Assembly (NCBI RefSeq): GCF_036588685.1 | Contig: NC_086386.1 | Span: 71,794,682 to 71,858,681, forward strand | Length of the DNA stretch: 64,000 nt | From: Mytilus trossulus | Taxonomy: Eukaryota; Mollusca; Bivalvia; Mytilida; Mytilidae | Reading direction: 5' to 3' | In this document: one piece after another, positions 10,570 through 22,169 of the stretch | Position numbering within the stretch: the first letter of the stretch is position 1 | Layout of the letters: each line of letters begins with the position of its first letter | The notes under the pieces: generated by a model | Told to the model about the DNA's origin: nothing | Seen by the model: the letters and a program-made list of their open reading frames with translations, nothing else | Database searches by the model: none | Made by a program: the position numbers and the translations under genes

Positions 10570-11650
10570 ATAAAATGCTTCGCTGAGCGCAGCCTGATAC
10601 GACCGCAGATGTTGAACCCTGAACAGTTGGGCCAATTTTTTTCACAAAATATAGGTTTATAGACACAAAACTAATATATAGATCTTACAAATCTATTGCG
10701 CAATACTGTGCATTTAAAGATTTCTTCTTGAAACTAATTAAAATTTTGGAAAACAATGAATCCCTTAAAAAATTTGGAACCCCCTAAAACTTTTTGAATC
10801 CCTTCTTGGAGCAATTACCCCATACTCAATTCCTGCCTTTCCTTTGTAGTATGGAACCTTGTAGTACAATTTCAGAGATATCCATACAATTAAACACAAG
10901 TTATTATCTTGAAACTAGATATATGTTCGAATTTGGCCCTTTGTGTGCCCCTAATTCCTGCATGAATGGCACAATAACCCCCAAACTCAATCCCAGCCTT
11001 CCTTTTGTGATATGGAACCTTTGGTACAATGTCAGATAGATCCATACTCTTACATACAAGTTATGTCCAGAAACTACAAAAATGCTCGTGTTGGCCCCTT
11101 TTTGGCCCTTTATTTCTAAACTGTTGGCACCAAAATCCACAAAATGAATCCAAACCTTCTACTTGTGGTATTAAACATTGTGGAATAATTTCAGAGCAAT
11201 TGAAATACTTATAAATACACAAGTTATTATCCTTAAAGTAGAAAATGCTTGTTTTGGACCCCTTTTTGGCCCCTAATTCCTTAAAGGTTGGAACCCAGGG
11301 TCGGATCTAGCCATTTTAAAAAGGGGGGTCCTAACCCAGGACAAAGGGGGGAGGTTCCAATTACATGTCCCCATTCAAACGCATTGATCGTTAAAAAAAG
11401 TGGGGGTTCCCCCGGAACACCCCCCCCCCCCCTTTCTGGATCCGCGCCTGGAATCATCATAGCCAAAATCATCCCAACCTTCCTGTTTTGGTATTGAACC
11501 TTCTTATTAAATTTCAAAGAGATCCATTCACGTATAAAACTAAAGTCATTGTCCGTAAACCAATATGTCTCTTCGGACGACGCAGACGACGACGACATCA
11601 TATACCATTGTATGATACAATCCCCTCAAAAAAATTTGCGGTCGTATAAT
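10570..11650 (+). mobile_element. TIR-bounded non-autonomous element with internal tandem subunits
   Basis: Inverted ends ATACGACCGCA (10597-10607) and TGCGGTCGTAT (11637-11647) are exact complements. Between them lie about four diverged subunits of roughly 130-170 bp, each with a cycle of …ccttcctttt-gtggtatggaacctt…tacaatttcagag-agatccatac…gttat…gaaac…tgctcgttttggcccctttttggcccctaattcct. A GACGACGACGA tract lies near the right end. A GGATCC-type repeat (11290-11455) is inserted between the last two subunits. There is no transposase, so I infer a MITE-like element. The ORFs inside, such as 10794-11039, are subunit translations. Confidence 0.7.
11290..11455 (+). repeat. GGATCC-type repeat copy 1
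   Basis: It runs from ggtcggatctagccattttaaaaagg to tttctggatccgcgcctg, with G- and C-runs and the core tgtccccattcaaacgcattgatcg. The same core recurs at about 31900, 39630 (inverted) and 57755. The two ends are imperfect inverted complements (GGATCTAG / CTGGATCC). Confidence 0.75.
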
Positions 11651-12423
11651 TACATACGTATATACTGACTTATTTATGTATATAATAAGTGAATGGAAAT
11701 ATTGAACAACAAATAACACACTAACATAGACAAAAGTGCCCCCGAAGTCACATGTTATTGGACCTACTAGACACCGTGGTCATATAATTATTCAGAACTC
11801 CTACGATATTCGAACCTATTATTAGGGCCGCCGTGGGGGATTTCTTTATTAATAAATTCTTTCGTTTTTCAATTCAGCAATTTTCTCTTTTTTTTTATTG
11901 CCTTATTTTCAATTTTAACGTGTTATTTTTTGCACCGATGTTTTTGGTTTTTATGTTTGATTTCGCTGATTATTTTCTATTCTGTATCCCCATTCAGGGC
12001 CTTATATTGATTAAAATCTCTTTCATAACAGTCACATTTTTTTTTACGTTGAACTTGAACTTGACTTCCATGTACTGAGCTACCGGGTTAATCCTTGACC
12101 ATTTTGGTCAATTACACATAACAATGTAATGGATATCCGTAAGTGGTCAAGAACTTGAACTTGACCTGTAAAGCTATTATTAAAGTCTGGCCACAGTATA
12201 TATTAAACAAATAAATGAACATTCACCGGTTTAATTCATGTAACTTCTATTTCCATAATATAATGTACGTAGTGTAGGCGAATAATTAATGGAAAGAAGA
12301 AAACACAGACGTCATTTTCCAATAATTCTGATAATTTTACATATTTTGAACAACGTCATTAACACTGAGTAAAAACGATGTTGTACTGAAAATTATCACA
12401 ATAATTTCGTATTATATATTTTA

Positions 12424-12700
12424 TAAGATTCAAGATTCAAGATTCAAGATTCAAAGTTTTTATTATCCTCAGACACAACAGTGTACAAGAGGTCAATATA
12501 CATTCATACATAAATAGACGATTTATCTATACAGTAATTACAATACAATTATGATAAGCATGTATATATAATATACGACAACAGGAGCTAACACATAATA
12601 TAATAGAGGGAAAAACACAATCAATAATCATATTTCACTCCAGATATATATGCATAGTAAAAAAAATAGTATTAATACAAAAAAACTGTATTACCCAATA
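12424..12700 (-). repeat. Probable LINE 3' end with (TTGAATC)n tail
   Basis: Reading the minus strand, the sequence ends …GAGGATAATAAAAACTTTGAATC followed by four TTGAATC heptamers (12424-12453 on +). A short tandem tail directly after an AATAAAAAC-type end is characteristic of CR1/L2-like non-LTR retrotransposon 3' ends. No reverse transcriptase is seen next to it, so this would be a 5'-truncated copy. Confidence 0.5.
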
Positions 12701-12717
12701 TTCATGCAATAACACTT

Positions 12718-12887
12718 TTATTGTATAGCAATATAATATTTGAAAGTAAAAATTGGTTTAAATTAAGATTTTGTCGTTGATGACGTCATGAATTTTGAAG
12801 ATGTATTGCACTCGTGCAATATTGGAATTTATTGCACTCTAACTTTTGGTTATTTTCTGTGGGAAATATTATATTGCTATGCAATAA
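12718..12887. mobile_element. MITE with 24-bp terminal inverted repeats
   Basis: TTATTGTATAGCAATATAAT… (12718-12741) and its complement …ATATTGCTATGCAATAA (12864-12887) differ at one position. The interior contains TGATGACGTCATG and a tattgcactcgtgcaata hairpin. No protein is encoded. Confidence 0.75.
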
Positions 12888-12932
12888 TAATAATAATAAT
12901 TATGATAATAAAAATCTGATAATAATAATAAT

Positions 12933-13002
12933 GTTGTCCCTCGTAGAACATATATTGCACTCGCAAGCTCGTGCAATATAAAACTCTACTCGGGACAATA
13001 TT
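12933..13002. repeat. Fold-back hairpin element
   Basis: TTGTCCCTCGTAGA (left) pairs with TCTACTCGGGACAA (right). The inner arms attgcactcg / ctcgtgcaat also pair, giving a nearly complete 70-nt hairpin. A 19-20 bp block (ccaatattcatgcaataac) occurs just right of it (about 13003) and left of the neighbouring MITE (about 12693), so the pair may have moved as one unit. Confidence 0.65.
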
Positions 13003-13029
13003 CACCAATATTCATGCAATAACCCTATA

Positions 13030-14570
13030 ATATTATTAAAATAATCATTATTAATTTTGGTTAAATAATTTCACTCCATTCATTTGATATTTTTTTTTAA
13101 ACATAATATTTATTTTGGATGATTTCAAGTTACAAAAACTGTACAATAAAAAAATCTATTCATTGCAATTAGAGCTATAAGTTATAAATTCTTGTCATGT
13201 TGCAAATTCTCTCATTCTGCTTGACAAGCTTTCAAGAATCAGCGTGAAAATAACTAGATTTTTCTCGGTTCTTTAAGCCTAAAAAGTTCATTTATGCATC
13301 CTGAAGGATATATGAATCATTCCGATATCATTATACGTAAAACATTTTTTTGTAATCACCTAATATAAATCGAATTATAATTTAATTATCTCTCCCGTTT
13401 TCCCCACTTATGCAAATTAATGTTGTTCTCCTTTGCCTGCCTGTCGCTGCATAGTAGCATTTGTATTGCATAAGCTTAATAAACATGAACCAAAAAATGA
13501 ACCGAAACAAATATTTCGGATTTGTTTTTATCATGAAAATTGGAATAGTTTAGTAGAAATTAATACGAATGTCCTTAATTTCCATTTGATTGAGATAACA
13601 ACATTGTTTACCATTATTTAGTTTACTAGAGGTAGACTTGTTGAACAATAGTCATTTTGGTGTCGAAACAGACAAAAAAAAAACCTGCAAGACATATTAG
13701 ATTTGCAAAGTATGCAAGTAATTCTCCTGCCTGATTGACCTGTATTTGAAAATTTTACTTGACCCAAAATAAATTACAAAACAGACCTGACCTAAAACAG
13801 AATAAATAGAAGCAAGGATATATTTAGAGATATCAAGATTACTATTATATAATTTAAAGGAAACGATATGATAAACGATAGTGTTATTTAAAAAAATGTG
13901 TGGTACACATGTACTTATAAGTTCGGTACACATGTACTTGTCATACATGGTAAGCACACCAACACATTCATGTTGGACCCTATCTCATTCTTAACGTGTG
14001 TGTTCAAAGTCTGGAGTAATTATTTCAGAGATTGTGGTAAGTTGACCTCTGTGTTATCTTATATATAATGTTTTCCGATGAATGTTTTAGCCGGCATGAA
14101 CCAGGTTGTGGGTGTTTACTTTTGACTTGAATCACACATTTCGTCAAATTTTATCAGGCTGGGACCTTTTATCCCTTAATAAACTGAACGGGGTATGCTC
14201 ATTGTTGAAGACCATACAGTGCCCTGTGATTGTTCTATAGTCTTTGATGGATACCTACCACGTCTTTTTATTCATATGATATATGAAAGATGCTTTATTT
14301 CCATCAAATGGGCTCACAAGGAGCATAATATAATATCATTATATTATTTTTATTTTACAAATATAATAAATAATACAGTATACATAGTTACAAACACAAA
14401 TAAGAAACAACAGTTTTCATATATTCGTATATATATAGAAGTATATATTGAAGATTATTTAAAAGAACATCAAACTTTTAAAACTTACAGAAAATAAATA
14501 ACAAAACTAAGAATTAGTGACCATAATTTAAATATAGAAAAAGGCAGACATACTAATATCTTTAGAGAGC
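13030..14570. other. Gap without recognised gene
   Basis: AT-rich. The only structure noted is a small local duplication of ggtacacatgtactt (13891-13941). The open frames (13433-13621, 13697-13957, 14195-14497) are AT-biased and unrecognised. Confidence 0.45.
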
Positions 14571-14579
14571 AGAGATTAT

Positions 14580-14700
14580 GCCTTAAATGTAAAAGACCTG
14601 TTGGTGACCTTCTGTTGTTGTTTTTTTATTTGGTCGGGTTGTTGTCTCTTTGACATATTCCCCTTTTCCATTCTCAATTTTATATTACTAGTAGATTGTA
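14580..14700 (+). repeat. Dispersed repeat B
   Basis: The block aaagacctgttggtgacctt…tggtcgggttgttgtctctttgacatattccccttttcc matches 9400-9530. Confidence 0.75.
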
Positions 14701-16090
14701 AATTAAATATGGAACTAAGAAATAACTTTTTTAACAATGTGGATTTTAATTTTTCTGTTAAAGATTTATCTGATGAAGAAAAGTTGATTTTTATACTCAA
14801 TCCATCAACACCATCACAAGTAAATAAATTGGGGTCCTTCATCAAAAGTTCATTAGAACTGAGGACAGGGGACACTGGAATATTTAGTGTAAATGAATGA
14901 TTGTGTATAAATATATGTGAATTATAGTTATATTGTTTACTTATTTTGTATGTCACAAACTTAATGTTTAAAGTTTATATGGCAATAATTATTTGAATAT
15001 ATATAAAACCTTCGTCTCAGCCACATCTGTAGAAAGTTAATATATCTAGCTTAACAGCAGGAGGCACCAAGGGACGGTGGTATATGGCATATGTATATAC
15101 TAGTGGTATACATAAAAGAGAGTATCAACTAAAAATGTAAACATCAAGGCGACAACAACCTAACACGATAGTATAAAAAAGAACCAATTAAATGCTGGTT
15201 GACAGATGCATGCAATACACCCGATACCAATGCAGGCCAACTTTTTGTTCATTCAATAAGATTTAAATAGAAAACATTTTCACTAAGACATATTTCATTG
15301 TGCTAAAACAAGGTACATAGTACATTTTTTGTACCTTATTCAAAGACAAATTGACATTAAAAGATTTTGGCTGCTTTTTTTTGCTCTGTAGGATTTTTCA
15401 GTATACGGATATGGATAGTACAGTGCACATTGATAGAAAATAAGAAATATCGATGCCAACGTTATAAACGACGTTACGTTAATAATGTGATAGAAATAGT
15501 CAGGGTCGGAAATACGAGAGAGAGAAAAAAAAATGATATACAAAAATGTGAAGCTGCTAACCGAGTCGCTGTGATTTGACTAAGTAATTCTGATAGACTC
15601 AAGCTAGCAGCAACTCGCTAGCAGTAAGTTTTCAAATTCATCTACAAACCAAAAGATATTATAAAGATGCATAACATTCAAACTTTATAAAAAAAAGTTA
15701 TAATATGTATAACCGCTACATTTTCAAATTTGATCTAGAGTTTAGTTATTAATTATTAAATAATAAAGCGATAAAAAAAATCTAGGTTGGAGAATTTAAA
15801 GGACATTAAAAATTTATCGTTACATAAACATACAATAGTGTATTGATGTCAACCTTAATATTTTGGCCTTGTCAACAATTATTTAATGTCTATAAAATTA
15901 CCAGTGTGATTGATAGACAAGGAATGAAAAATACATTTTGAATAAAATTGGGAGATAGTCTTGACCTTGAGCAAGGATATGTATAGTAATATCTTAATAT
16001 GTAAATTCTTGCCTTGAGCTGGGAACAGTATATCTATATGTTTCTGCCTTGAGCTACCGAAAATGGTTTGATTGTTTAAACAAGGTAGAT
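14701..16090. other. Gap without recognised gene
   Basis: AT-rich sequence with a weak local repetition of ctgccttgagct (about 15965-16060). The frame at 14576-14956 (-) includes the repeat B copy and is not a gene. Confidence 0.4.
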
Positions 16091-16110
16091 TGATTGATTG
16101 ATTGATTATG
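16090..16110 (+). repeat. (GATT)n microsatellite
   Basis: About four to five GATT units, immediately before the 145-bp tandem duplication. Confidence 0.7.
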
Positions 16111-16119
16111 GTTTGTTTA

Positions 16120-16405
16120 ATATGTCCAGTGGCAATCATTTCAAGCTAATTCAGACGAAAGTACAATAAAGAATGACACAAAACACCAACACAAACATAG
16201 TAAAGTATAAAAAAGACATTAATATTTCTTCATTTGATTTTTTCATGTTTAATATAAAAGCCTTGTTTAAATGTCCAGTGGCAATCATTTCATGTTAATT
16301 CAGGATGAAAGTAAAATAATTAAAGAATTACACGAAACGGCATCACAAATAAATGCGAATAAATAAATATTTCTTCAATGATTTTTTCATGTTTAATTAA
16401 TTTAC
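16120..16405 (+). repeat. Two-copy tandem duplication, about 145 bp
   Basis: The block …atgtccagtggcaatcatttca…ttaattcag…gaaagta…atatttcttca…gattttttcatgtttaat occurs twice in tandem (about 16121-16260 and 16271-16402), clearly diverged. Confidence 0.7.
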
Positions 16406-17159
16406 ATTATTAAATGAGGGATATGATTTAATAAGGCATGCCACAAATTCCCTTCATGTACTTGACATGATAATTTTCATATGCAAATTCGAAAATTCGA
16501 AAATTGATAAACAATAATACAGTTATCTAACAATATTGATTAACATTTAACAAGGACATACAGTGGGGGCGAGTGTTTCGTCCTCCGTGTAAGTTTCTAC
16601 AGAAACGAAGTTACAAAATAAATATCAAATGTAAAATACAGGTATTTAGTTTTAAAACATGTGTACTTATAACCGAGTTTATACAGAGGACTTACTTTAA
16701 TTTCTTCCTGGTTTGTGGTTAAGATAAAAGGATAAGGATTAAAATTTGTACAAGATATCGGGATTAATATAAAGGAATGAATGAATAGTAGACTGTTGAC
16801 TGACAAAAAGACAAGCAACCCAAACATGGTTACATTCTAAGTGACCGTCGTTTAGAGTTCTTTTTAAGAGGGTCAGTAATTTCTACAAATCTACCTTTCT
16901 CTTTAAGACATTATTTTTCAATTCTTTATATCTAAGCTGCCCACTATTCCTTCTTCTTATCATTAAGCGACCTATTATTTTCAATTCTTTATGTTTTTAT
17001 CCACTTTTCAAAAGTTTTCATATTTTTGTCCACTATTATTGTCGAGTTTTTAAATATAAATTTTCTAAATATTTGCATTAGATATTTTCTCATGTAGATT
17101 TTCATATTGATATGTACTGAATCCAATTCGCATATGATATTCTAAATTATTTTTACAGG

Positions 17160-17335
17160 CCCACCCAATAAGGATTTCCCCTGGCATCGTAGATCCGCTG
17201 CTGCCTCTTAAAAAATTCTTACCGAATAAAAATAAGGATTTCCCCTGGCATCAGAGACCCGCTACCACCTCATAAAAAATCTTTCCGATTGAAAATAAGA
17301 ATTTACCCTGATACATAGACCCGCGGCCACCTTTT
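17160..17335 (+). repeat. Three tandem copies of a unit of about 64 bp
   Basis: The unit aataaggatttcccctggca(t)…agacccgct.cc.cct…taaaaaat recurs at about 17168, 17231 and 17296, the last copy being most diverged. The lead-in tttttacaggcccac(c)caa at 17152 reappears at 17611 (attttacaggcccacacaa), so part of the unit is also dispersed locally. Confidence 0.65.
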
Positions 17336-18484
17336 TAACATTATAACATCCAAAATAAGTTTTAAAAATATGTAAAAATATTTTCTTATAAACTTTAACA
17401 TACATTTCATTTCTATTTAAATTCGTTCTTTTGAAATACAAAATGTATGCGTACTCAGTTTGTTTGTTTCATATAATTATATTTATCCGATATCACTTTT
17501 TGTAAAAAATATATATGTAAACTATGTATCCATATATATGATACAAGAAAATAAATTAGTGTACAAATATTAAACTCAGTGCATATGTATTTATATATAT
17601 TAGATGATATTTTACAGGCCCACACAACAAGGAATGTATATATCAGATACGTATAGGGAATATATATATATAAGATATAGACTTTTTTTTTTAAATGAAC
17701 GACATAATAATGTAAAAATAATTAATAATACATGCATACAAATAAATAAACAAATAAATGAAGAAATACCTACATATAAAAAAACAAATAAATGAATGAA
17801 TAAAAAATATTTTTCCACTTACATAAATACCATAATGCATCCCATGCACCACCCGGCAAACTATGAGGTCGGCATAAAATAAAAGATGCATCCCAGGTGC
17901 ACACAATTGCAGTTAAATAAAACCAATTTAAAATCCATGTTGGAAGAACGTATTTCTTTAAATCTGATACGGCCATGTTTTATGCCAATCACTTTTTACA
18001 AATCAATTCGACTTTTGATTCGGGATCCGATTTAGACTTATGAACCTAACAATAACTAGGCCAAGAGATAACATTTATTTGAACACTAGTGGTGTATTTG
18101 TGTCACGTGTACAGGTGACACAACTGTGGGAAGACATCATATAATATACGTAATGAATGTAGGTTGCACTGACAACCTCGTAGGGAAAAGTAGGTCACGG
18201 TTAGAAGGTTGGAAATTATTAAGATTATTTTTTAAAAGTGTTCCCGTTTTAAACATTTTTGTTTTATTCATTTTTAACGCCGTCAATGCAAATAAGTAAA
18301 ACATGTGAACCAATAAGAATTAAAACAAAAATTGTAAATAAAAAATATGAGCATAAATTTCGTTCGATAATTTCACTAAACTAATTGCTGGCAGCTGTAG
18401 ATTGTCACAGATTGCTGGGAAAAGTTCAATATAAGTAAGGTAACAAATTTTGTTTATTTGGAAATGGCACAAATTGCGATAAAG

Positions 18485-18765
18485 TTTAATAATTTAATTT
18501 TGGATGTAACGCGTCTTCTGATTGGCTGACGTTATTTTGTTATGAGCCCATAGACATAATTTAGTCATGTGACCGTGACGTCATTAACGTTTTTTCATAG
18601 TTTTCTACGGTTTTAAAAGGAATTTAGAATTAAATTATAAGAAATGACTGTAATATTTTTTCTGTCTATTCGAAATAACAATACGCGCGTTATTCAGTGT
18701 GCACCACATTTTTTATGCTATTCTTCATAGACAGAACAAATATTACGGTTATTCCTGAACTAATA
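18485..18765 (+). mobile_element. Palindrome-headed MITE, copy 1
   Basis: A flank with ggatgtaacgcgtcttctgattggctga…gtgaccgtgacgtcatt leads into a fold-back core (18641-18762) with arms aatgactgtaatattttttctgtct and agacaga..aaatatt..ggttatt around a TACGCGCGTTATT centre. An inverted copy lies at 27552-27860. There is no coding capacity. Confidence 0.75.
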
Positions 18766-19319
18766 TTTTGTGAAGTAAATTTCACATCTGATATTTGATA
18801 TTAATTTCGGGATCATTGATTTGGTTATTATTCTTCACAATATCGACATTTTTTTCATTTGCATTGCTTTGTATCTATTTTTAAATTAAACATTGGGTAA
18901 TCCACTGGATATTTTTTTGGGGTTGTTATAAAGTTTTCATATTAACAATATACTTGCGAAATTAAATAGCTAGAGAGTTCAAAAACCCTTAAAAAATGCT
19001 TGGAATTATTTTTTTATTTTTTATTTTTCTCCTGTAGATTCCATGGGTTGGGTAGGACAGAGGGTTTGTTTTTGGAATATACAGTCAAGAGTTATGCTAA
19101 GGATGAACATACTTTTCGTCGCGTTTTTTTTAATATAATTGATTGATAACTCATTATGTATCGGGGTCAAGGGCATCGCGTTTTATATCCAAAAGATCGG
19201 CAATTTATGAAAAAATTGGTTGATTCCATAGAGCAGAGGAATGAGCGGATTCACCCAAGGCCGTGTGGTGACTGGTCATGATAACCGAATACTCTTCTAC
19301 TACAAGAAAACACCGTATC

Positions 19320-19445
19320 GCCAATGTCTGACTGTACAGACGTTAAAATTGAGAATGAAAATGGGGAATATGTAAAAGAGACCCAAAGAGCAGACAACAG
19401 CCTAAGGCCACCAATGGGTCTGTAATGCAGTGTTAACGGATGCAC
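19320..19445 (-). repeat. Dispersed repeat B, inverted copy
   Basis: The stretch aaaattgagaatgaaaatggggaatatgtaaaagaga…caacagcctaaggccaccaatgggtct is the complement of the block at 9400-9530. Confidence 0.75.
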
Positions 19446-20550
19446 TTTTGTTGGTAGGGATTATAAGAAAATTGCAAGGAAAATGTTGAAATGGATACTT
19501 CAAAACCCTAAACAAAAAATACAGTGGATTACCCAGAAGATTGTTATAATGCATTTTATAGCTATATTTAAACTTTATTGTGTAACTTTGGCTTTATTTA
19601 AACAATATTGTATAACTTTGGCTATACTTGAGGTCGTTTTTGTTTGACCAGCTGTTGTATAAAATTTTGTAATCAAATATTCTTCTGACTTGACTCAACT
19701 TTTTAAAAAAAAGTATGACTTATTTAATAAGAAACGTTATTGGTTTTTTTTATCAGATAAATTTATATATGGAATTTTTCACTGTGAAGGGCTTATTTGC
19801 AAGACTGTTCATCCATATCTCGAGTCAATAATGCTGATTTTTTTCTTGAAGTAGTTGTAATTAAGAACTTTGGACTTATACTTTTGTGTATTATATTATA
19901 AAGGTGTAATGTTATATATACAGAATGTTTTCCAGTATTTGTCAAACACACACATGATGATTTTTGCCTCACAATTTAAAAGACTCTAACTACGGCCTTG
20001 ATATCAGTGATTATATAAACCTATCTAGAAAACCTTTAATCCTTAATAAAGATCGTTAATGTCAGAATATCTTATCTGCGAGTCCGGATATAAAGATTTA
20101 TACAGTATAGAGAGAAAAAATGCTGTGTTTAAGCCAAATGCATGTACCCATAAACAATCATGTATATATAGTTGTAATATTTATTTTTAATTTCTACCAA
20201 CTCTACTTAAGTAAAAGTGGATTGCATTCGTCACTCATCAAAAACACTTACATACACTTGCATTTTCATAAATAATAATGAATATGCACTTATATAATAA
20301 AGAGCCCTACGCCTAAATACTTTTCCAGGAATTATGATTATTTTGAATTTATTTCTGGAAAAAGGTACTTTTGTACTCACCCATTTATTTACTTTATACC
20401 TAAAATATTCATCCTTTATTATTATTAACTATGTACGTATTTACATTGTATCTGACTAAGATCACATTTATTCGTTCATTGTGTGCTAATTTGTGTAACT
20501 AATTTTTTTTATTGAGTTTTAAAAGTCATCCAATTGATATTTTATAGTGT
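19446..20550. other. Gap without recognised gene
   Basis: AT-rich. A local two-copy duplication of about 40 bp (ttgt.taactttggct.ta) lies at 19568-19630. I see nothing else. Confidence 0.45.
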
Positions 20551-20554
20551 GTCT

Positions 20555-20930
20555 TTCCATGTTGTTATGTTACACTATTGTCTCAGAAAAGGGAGAAGGT
20601 TTGGTACCATTAAAACGTTTAATCCCGCTGCAATTGTTTGCACCTGTCCTGAGTAAGTAAATCTGATGCTCAGTGGTTGCCCTCTGTTTATGTGGTTCAT
20701 AAGTGTTTCTCGTTGTTATATATAGATTGGTTTTCCCGTTTGATTAGTTTTACACTAGTAATTTTGGGGGCAATTTATAGCTTACTGTTCGGTGTGAGCC
20801 AAGGCTCCGTATTGAAGGCCGTACCTTCACCTATAATGGTTTACTTTTATAAATTTTTACTTGGATGTAGAGTTGTCTCATTGACACTCATACCACATCT
20901 TCCAGTATATCTATGATTAATAAGAATTGT
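20555..20930 (+). repeat. SINE-like family A, long copy
   Basis: It runs from gtctttccatgttgttatgttacactattgtc… through …ctcagtggttgccctctgttt…tgttcggtgtgagccaaggctccg…aaggccgtacc to the 3' block …gagttgtctcattgacactcataccacatct. The order of blocks is the same as in 23095-23455. The frame at 20677-20916 is a translation of it. Confidence 0.75.
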
Positions 20931-20964
20931 GGGAACTGAAAAATCTGTCAACGTTTTTTTTTAT

Positions 20965-21195
20965 AATTCGTGACACAAAGACTGTCATACAAGTGAAAGG
21001 TTTAGCTAGCTATTAGACCAGGTTTAAAGCAGCCATTTTCTACATACGGAAATACCTGTACCATTTCGGGAATATGATAGTTGTTATCTATTCGTTTGAT
21101 GTGTTTGAGCTTTTGAGTTTGTTATTTGTTAAGGGACTTTCCGTTTCAAATTTTGAAATTTTCCTTGGAATTCGGTATTTTTGTTACTAACTTTT
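20965..21195 (+). repeat. Dispersed repeat C
   Basis: The block gactgtcatacaagtgaaaggtttagctagctat…ccattttctacata…gggaatatga.agttgttat…cgtttgatgtgttt…gggactttccgttt…ttcggtatttttg matches 55407-55616 throughout. Confidence 0.8.
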
Positions 21196-21199
21196 TTCT

Positions 21200-22165
21200 C
21201 TACAAACAAATTCCATGCGTTATGATAGAGAAACAAAGTGTTTGTCGCTTCAAAAAGGGAGCCTTCGAACAAAAATGGAACACAAACTCATTCTCTGTCG
21301 AATTATAAGACGACCATTATCACCAGTCAAAGTGAAACGGATTTCTTTAAAAAAAAATATTTGGGTCCATTTTCCATTTTTTATATGTTTCGCCAACCAT
21401 TCTCTACTCTGTTTACTCCCATTAGTACTAAGCAGCATATGTATTCATCAATGTAAATATCCCTAACATTTGACGGTTTTGTAAAATTTTCACTAAACTA
21501 TAAAAGTCGAGTAATCTTTTGTTGATAATAATCAATTTCATTTTACAACGCAAAACAATACTGTTTTTTTTACGTGTATTTGATAGCAAAATAGATTTTT
21601 ATGATGTTTTTGGTATGTCCAAATTGCCGTTTAATGTTATAAATAATTTTTCAACGGTTTCAATTATAAATGTACATGTAATACTTGTCACTGCATGGAT
21701 TTTACTAGTCTATCGACTATTTGTTAATAAAAAACCAATTATCACAAAATTGCAAAACCGCAAAATTCCACTTGATGTCTTTTTTGTGAAGCTTTTAGGG
21801 TGCAAAAATTTCCCGTTTAGATATACAATATAAGTGCAAATGATATATCCTAAATAGTACTTTTACCTTCATAGTTCATATTTAGAAACAGGAAATTTAC
21901 TATAATGATAATTATAGTTCACGCCTTCACACGCACTTTACAAAAAATATCTACCTTCACGAACCGTTACCTAAACATGTATTCACTTTTGATTATGAAA
22001 ACTTGAATACAGTATTCACTTGTATCAACGATTTTCGAGAAACACTCAATAAAACGAATTCAAATCAAACAAATCTCAATAATTAATGAAATCAATCCAT
22101 TGTCATAACAGTATACATCATAAATATATAGAAAGGGGGTGCTTTAGACGGTGCACTAGCCTACA
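21200..22165. other. Gap without recognised gene
   Basis: Open frames at 21126-21308, 21215-21466 and 21519-21833 (+) are not recognised and have no convincing splice signals. No repeat partner was found. Confidence 0.4.
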
Positions 22166-22169
22166 TATT

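Noticed and set aside
11281-11601. Opposite-strand frames of 69 and 106 codons
   Set aside because: Both lie across a GGATCC-type repeat and the end of a TIR element. Similar frames appear at other copies (31800, 39581, 57568).
12424-12453. Heptamer repeats as telomeric sequence
   Set aside because: The unit is GATTCAA, not the animal TTAGGG, and only four copies follow an AATAAAAAC-like end. A LINE tail fits better.
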